In this document: positions 58,731 to 64,000 of the stretch, in pieces
Layout of the letters: the number at the start of each line of letters is the position of its first letter
Numbering within the stretch: position 1 is the first letter of the stretch
Source: Ciona savignyi
Lineage: Eukaryota; Chordata; Ascidiacea; Phlebobranchia; Cionidae
Reading direction: 5' to 3'
NCBI GenBank assembly: GCA_000149265.1
Contig: CH003264.1
Coordinates: forward strand, 1,094,314-1,158,313
Length of the DNA: 64,000 nucleotides
The notes under the pieces: model-generated
Databases searched by the model: none
What the model saw: the letters and a program-made list of their open reading frames with translations, nothing else
What the model was told of the DNA's origin: nothing
Position numbers and translations under genes: made by a program

Positions 58731-59574
58731 CAGGGATGTCCAACCTTCTATTGTAATGGGCCGCATTGTCACTTAAAATAATTGAATGGGCCGCAGAACC
58801 TATTAAATTTCAATAAAAATGGCAGGGTGCGAATTAATGGTTTTGAAATGATTTGCGAAATGCGCGGATAAGGAGCGCGCGAAACAAATTTTGGTTATGA
58901 TAAATTGCCTTAAACGACCAAAAAGATAGTTATTTTATAAAGCAGACAGTACCGGTATTTAGTAGTACAGTAATAATAAATTGCAATAAACGTAAATTTA
59001 AAAGGGGTGTGTCGCATCTCGCCAATCATAAATAAAGGAATCGAGGTATATTAACGCTTAATGGCGATTATTGTCTTGTGATAGCAATGCTTATTATACG
59101 CCAATAATGCAAAGTAAAGCCAAGGTAATTTAATAATGTTATGTTAAAGGCAAAAGATGTTATTACGTGTTGAGGATTTATTATTAAAAGTGCGCGAAAT
59201 CAGTACCGGTAATTTATATTTTCGCGTTTTTGTTAAATTTTGTAATTCGCGAACTTTAGAAAACGGTTCGCGAATAGCGATTCGCGATCCCTTAATTCCA
59301 ACCCTGAATGGGTACATAAAGAAACAATTAAAAGCCATTAATTTCATCTTTGAAAAAGGAACAAATAACACACATATAGAAAGAAAAAAAACTTATTTCT
59401 GCAATACAAAGTCAATGAGATAAGTGTTTGTCGTCCGTCGGTTTCTTTCTGCAGTTTTGATGTTTACTGCGTTCCTAAAAGCTGACTGATACATTTGAAT
59501 TAGGCCAAGATTTTAAGTTCAAAATACTACCTTGGAGTAAAAATGACTAGGGGGCCGCAGGTTGGACATCCCTG
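58731..59574 (+). mobile_element. hAT-type MITE carrying a nested insertion
   Basis: Same family as 48425-48700: ends CAGGGATGTCCAAC and GTTGGACATCCCTG, with a perfect GGATATAT target duplication (58723-58730 and 59575-59582). It is about three times longer than its sibling because of the element at 58823-59306. Confidence 0.88.
58823..59306 (+). mobile_element. second MITE nested inside the hAT-type MITE
   Basis: Ends CAGGGTGCGAATTAA and TTAATTCCAACCCTG are inverted with two mismatches. AATGG flanks both sides. Subterminal TTCGCGAA-like words repeat many times, which is common in hAT-like elements. Confidence 0.75.
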
Positions 59575-60899
59575 GGATATATGGACGAAGCGTCTGAATA
59601 GTCATAACTCGTAATTTAGGGATGCCGCGGTTTTCTTATTTAAATGGTCAGTTATAGAGTTTTTGCCAATTATTTATTCGTTTTACGAATAGTGGTGGTT
59701 AAACACGTGATTGACACTTAAATTTCTTAATCGTTCTTTCGGTGCAAATGTGACGGGTTTCCGGAGTTTTATTGTTTCTGTTTTGTCTAGCAGGTCCGCG
59801 TGCCGCAGTCAGTAATTTTATTTAGAACAAGTATGCCATCTTTTATTAGTTTACAAGACTTTTCATGTGAAATTTATTATGATTGTTAGAATTTATTGTT
59901 ACGTCACACAAAAATCTATTGAATGCTGCTTTCTCGCCAATGAAGTATCAGCTCTCGGTATGTGTAGGGTTGTAGCGAAATAGTTAGCGGGCGACTATAT
60001 GCACGAAGCGTCTGAATATTCGGTTTTCTTATCTAGATGGACATGTTTATAAAATTTTTAATGACTTGCTGTGTTGTACCATTTCGCATATTTTAACATG
60101 CGAGATGCGAGAGATGATGAAATGTAGGTGCATGTTCTCCACATAGCTTTTTGTTTTTTTAGTTCTATGTCTGCATTTTTTTCAAGCATACTTTATATGT
60201 CTCATTGGAGACGATTAATTGGATATACTAATTTTTTTGGATTTAGCCCCATGCACAAGGTAACCGCAAACGAAATCGCATAGAACCCGCAATTTCGAGT
60301 CAATCACCTGTTTGGGACCTTTGGAAAACAAAGCGTTAATTTTGTTGATTCTACATTTAAAAGAATAGAAATATCATATTGGTCCGTTTTACTCAATTCA
60401 GATGATAAACTGTCATATATATTGATTGTACTTCTATCTGTGAAAAATGTGTTAGAGACGGTAACCCAATGATCTCCATTAATATTTATAATTTGAACTA
60501 ATTCTTTACAAGGCGTAAAAGTAGGGGATTTAAAACTGCTTGAATTAGCTAAATAGCTAATAATGTATATCTAGGACCTAGGTAATAAAAACCCCAGAAT
60601 CACTAAATGACGAGCTATGAATATTCCGACGCTTCGTGCATATAGGCGCCCGCGGTTTTTGTATATAAACTATACATCAAATTGAAGGCATTTAAAGGGC
60701 TACAACATGCCCATTAAAGGAATAAATAATCTGTGTCCTGAATGAAACCGATAATAAGGCCTCATACAAGAGGAAAATAGCAAATTTCATTATTTTACCT
60801 GCGCAACAGAATATTAAGTCGCCAAACCATCCTGCAACGATGACAGCCGATTTCTAGTCGACACGTCGCACACCATAACCAACTGAGCGGTTTGCAGAG

Positions 60900-62160
60900 A
60901 ACGCATGCGCATATTGTCATGTTGTAAAGAATTCCAACCTGAGCTGAAGAAATCAGTAAAAATAGTCAGTTGGGTAACCTGTAAGGCCAGTTCTATTATT
61001 TGTGTCTGTAACACATTAAGTACTAAAACTACACCAGAAAAGTATAAAGAATACACCAACCCAAACAGTAAAACTGTCATATTCGGTTGTGTTTGTGGAT
61101 ACGCCGCGAGCGAAAGCAAATAAAAAGAACATCCACGAAATGTCGCTGCGGGGCTGTCTTTAAAAGATTAGAATCAGAAAGAACTTTATGTCAAGCCGAA
61201 ATTGCTTTGTTCAATGTGGTGGGAATCAGGAACAGGAAAAAGAGAAAATTGATATTCCATTACCTAACCAAAAGATAACAAATATAACATTATTTTGTTA
61301 CAAGAAACGCACTGTGAATGTAATAAACACTGGAAAATAGAATTGGGATGCGAAATAAGATTTGCTAACAGCACCAATAGATTAGCTACGGTAGTCTTAT
61401 TAGTACATAAAAATCAAAAGATTAACGATACTAAAGCAACAATCGACCCCGATGGAAGACTGCTTTTAGCCAATGTTACCGTCAACAACAATAATTTTAC
61501 GGCGGTGTGCATCTACGGAACAAATGAGTTTGAAGCGAAATATTGAAATACTCTCCCGGACAACCTAAACAAATATAATAATGCGAACATCACTGTTGCT
61601 GGAGACTTTAATACAATAATCTCTATTGGACTAGATAAAGTCGGTGGAAGTGTGCTACAATATAATTTAGAAGCTAGAAGGAATCTATCCGAGATAATGT
61701 CACATTTTCAGTTACTCGATATATACAGAATGCTCCATCCAGATAAAAAAACAGTTTACAAGATTATTACTCTCCAGTAGTCGGAAGTCAAATAGACCGT
61801 TTTTATTGTCCCAAAGCCTATCTGGTCGAACAATAGGCCTATCGGCTAAAATCGTAACCAGTGTACATTGCGATAATCGCATCGTCGAAGCTGAAATTCA
61901 AACTGACGAACGAGACGAGTCCGGTGACTTAAAAATTTAACAATATGTTGCTTAATGACGAAAAGTTTGTCAACCTAATTAAAAACAACATTTTTAGATT
62001 TCAAAATACACATGGAGAATTGCGTGATTACTCGAGGGACACTTTCAAGGCACACTAAAACACATATTCTGTATTTGCTCGCAAACTGTCAAGTTTTAAA
62101 ACGAAATCTAAAATTGGATCGCATCTAATTTAAGAATACCCATGTCATTGAGCCGCATAA
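60900..62160 (+). mobile_element. decayed LINE fragment with endonuclease domain
   Basis: 61295-61786 reads in one frame, with a single internal stop, LLQETHCE, DGRLLLANVTVNNNNFTAVC, ITVAGDFNTI and LLDIYRMLHP, the pattern of an apurinic endonuclease domain of L1/Tx1-type LINEs (QET and GDFN motifs). Upstream and downstream sequence is frame-broken. No reverse transcriptase motif was found, so the element is truncated. Boundaries are approximate. Confidence 0.65.
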
Positions 62161-62694
62161 ACTTGATGTTTGGAGCACCGAGATTAACAGTAATCTGCTA
62201 TTTGCCTTTTTATATGTGCGAGATGTATTATTAATCGTACAAAAAGCGGCTTCTTTTTTAATGCTTTATTGATTTTGTTGCAGATGTGAAACTTGTCACT
62301 GTTCGTAAAAATACTACTGAAACAATTTAAAATGGTCTGGATTTATGTGAACTATTATCTTCATATATTTTCCTCCTTTTTGGTATATCTGTACGTTGCC
62401 GCTTTATTATTAAACAAACTCGTTTGGTCATCCTGCTAGGTTTCTGTTTCTCTCGTTTAAGATGACAAGCACTCGCTTTTCTCAATGAACCCATGGGTTG
62501 TTACTTATTCCATTTTTATTGCGACCGCAACGATATATCGATAATCGCTATACTATTTATATTACTCAGCAACGATAATATAATAAAAGTGTATCGTGAT
62601 TATCGTACCACAGACGTATTATCTTATCAGGGAAACTTTTCTTAAATATGCGTATTGAGTATCGGTTAAATTAGCGTTTATGCACTCTCTAACG
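62161..62694. other. spacer, no gene seen
   Basis: AT-rich sequence between the LINE fragment and the last MITE, without recognisable features. Confidence 0.4.
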
Positions 62695-63246
62695 CAGTGG
62701 TTCCCAACCTTTTTGTTTAGGTGACCCCCTTAAATTTTTTTCGCAGATTCTGTGACCCACACTTATATTCAATGTTTTACATGCATTTATTAACAAATCG
62801 GTGCGATGGTTGAACACCTTGTAGGTCTGCAGCTAAACGTGTCTTGTAGGTCTGCAGCTAAAAAAATCATGCTCCCCTTAACTATTTTTAACAATTTCAA
62901 GTTTTGACTGATTTCTGTTGTATAATAATACTAGGCTACTTCTCTAATAGAGTTCCAATTTGCAGCTATTGCACGTTTACAGTCATGTGGTCATAGTTTT
63001 ATGACCTCACAGTGGACGATATGACATCACAGTGGACGCATACTGATACAATAATATTGTGCTACTAGCAATCCGAATGAAATGTCTTAATGGAAAATTA
63101 AACACAAGAAAGCACATACTACTAGCGTACCGGTACCCAGTCACACTGACATTCCCTTGTTTTTACATTAGCAACAGCCTCGCGGCCCCCTTTAACATGC
63201 TTTGCGACCCCCTTGGGGGTCACGACCCCCAGGTTGGGAACCACTG
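62695..63246 (+). mobile_element. hAT-type MITE with perfect 8-bp target duplication
   Basis: Ends CAGTGGTTCCCAACCT and AGGTTGGGAACCACTG are exact inverted repeats flanked by CTCTAACG (62687-62694 and 63247-63254). The inside has two local duplications (TTGTAGGTCTGCAGCTAAA and ACATCACAGTGGACG-like). The 80-codon frame within it is chance. Confidence 0.9.
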
Positions 63247-64000
63247 CTCTAACGTATTGTTATGTCGAACCCACCTAGCAACACTTGTTATTACGATGTA
63301 ATCATTGCAATAAACCGTAGTTTTACGCCTATTATTGTGTATTACTTGTATTACGTAATATAAAGTTCAACAATTAACTTGGGAATGGGTGTTTGTTACG
63401 TTGACAATCAAAAATCAACTTGTGAATGGTATTTTGTGTAATTGAAGTTACGAACTACATTACCTTAATAGGCGTCTTTCTGCGTGTTTATTTTATTGAC
63501 GTGGGTGTTTGTCGACCGCAATTTGGTGTACGTGCTTAATAAGTTCAGAGAGCTGTCGTGGCTTTAATTTTTACCACCGTAAATAATTTTCTGTGATTCT
63601 AAAAAGTAAATTACAATCGTCACTCCGAATCTATTGTGTACTGGTATCGCAACTTTGCAGTTTGCCTTAAGGCGAAATTCTACATTCATTGGAGACGATA
63701 TATATAACCCCATATTTCCTATTCATAATATAACCAACATAAGAAACTTAACTAACGTACCGAATTGCTGTTCGTGATTTAGCTGAAGAATAAAACCTAT
63801 CTTTTGAAGTCTGAACTAGACTCTGTACCGAGATCAAGAGAAGAACATTTTGTTCGATAGTTACGTGGGTACAAATATAGTAGGCGTCCTCTAGGAAACT
63901 CAGCCCAGGGCTAAGGCAAGATATCTAACGCCTTAAACCCAACCCAGCTTAACGACAAAAGCCGAACTCCCACACCTTCAGTACGTATAAGGTGTGGTTA
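63247..64000. other. right-edge spacer, no gene seen
   Basis: No coding exon, RNA gene or repeat was recognised. Confidence 0.4.

Larger units (their letters stand above)
57710..60770. repeat. composite repeat: duplicated module plus ~184-bp satellite
   Basis: A module starting TTCTTTCGGTGCA.ATGTGACG and running to about ATAGTTAG is present at about 57716-58020 and again at 59726-59990. Between and after the modules are units marked TGCACGAAGCATCTGAATAT, with GGATAAGTTGTAGCCCTTAT inside. They start at 58407, 58591 (184 bases apart), 59583 and about 60000, and one inverted unit lies at about 60595-60745. An hAT MITE interrupts one unit at 58731. No coding capacity seen. Confidence 0.7.

Noticed and set aside
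57710-59990. direct repeats as ends of a long terminal repeat element
   Set aside because: The interval holds only satellite and MITE sequence, with no primer site or coding remnant, and the repeats lack matching ends.

Overview
The window is eukaryotic, intron-rich and AT-rich. Its conserved genes are chordate families with short exons, compact introns and standard GT-AG junctions. The gene content, tRNA-derived SINEs and hAT-type MITEs fit a tunicate, most likely Ciona; this is an inference from protein resemblance, since no database search was possible. Two assembly gaps (N runs) are present, and one removes part of a coding exon.

Left third (1-19 kb), minus strand. There is a complete five-exon ephrin-A-type gene (7684-3857) and the first exon of a second ephrin (1456-1350) whose remaining exons lie beyond the left edge. 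A five-exon secreted C-type-lectin-like gene (14193-12303) and a two-exon coiled-coil gene of unknown function (17323-15382) follow. For all three complete genes, the splice junctions I chose join in frame from start to stop.

Middle (19-40 kb). CLEC16A, the endolysosome/mitophagy regulator, runs on the minus strand in about 24 exons (30510-18904). It is head-to-head with an intronless MAPKAPK5 (PRAK) kinase on the plus strand (31413-32816). A seven-exon cytosolic 5'-nucleotidase I gene (39473-34212, minus) follows; one exon carries an apparent 2-nt frame break and one intron holds a roughly 335-bp satellite.

Right third (40-64 kb). Secretagogin has ten exons (44901-41943, minus; 276 codons, the length of human SCGN). 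Mitochondrial ribosomal protein S5 has three exons (49425-47107, minus). KIF22/Kid-like kinesin is a single exon (51644-50193, minus) with a motor but no visible C-terminal DNA-binding domain. Beyond 53 kb there are no convincing host genes. That region holds a THAP9/P-element-like transposase remnant, four hAT-type MITEs (one with a further MITE nested in it), a composite satellite with a duplicated module, and a decayed LINE endonuclease fragment.

The host genes do not form one pathway. They are independent loci (signalling, endolysosomal, kinase, nucleotide metabolism, calcium sensing, mitochondrial translation, mitosis) separated by repeat-rich spacers. No operon-like short intercistronic spacing was seen. 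Exon ends below were read by eye from splice signals and reading-phase agreement.
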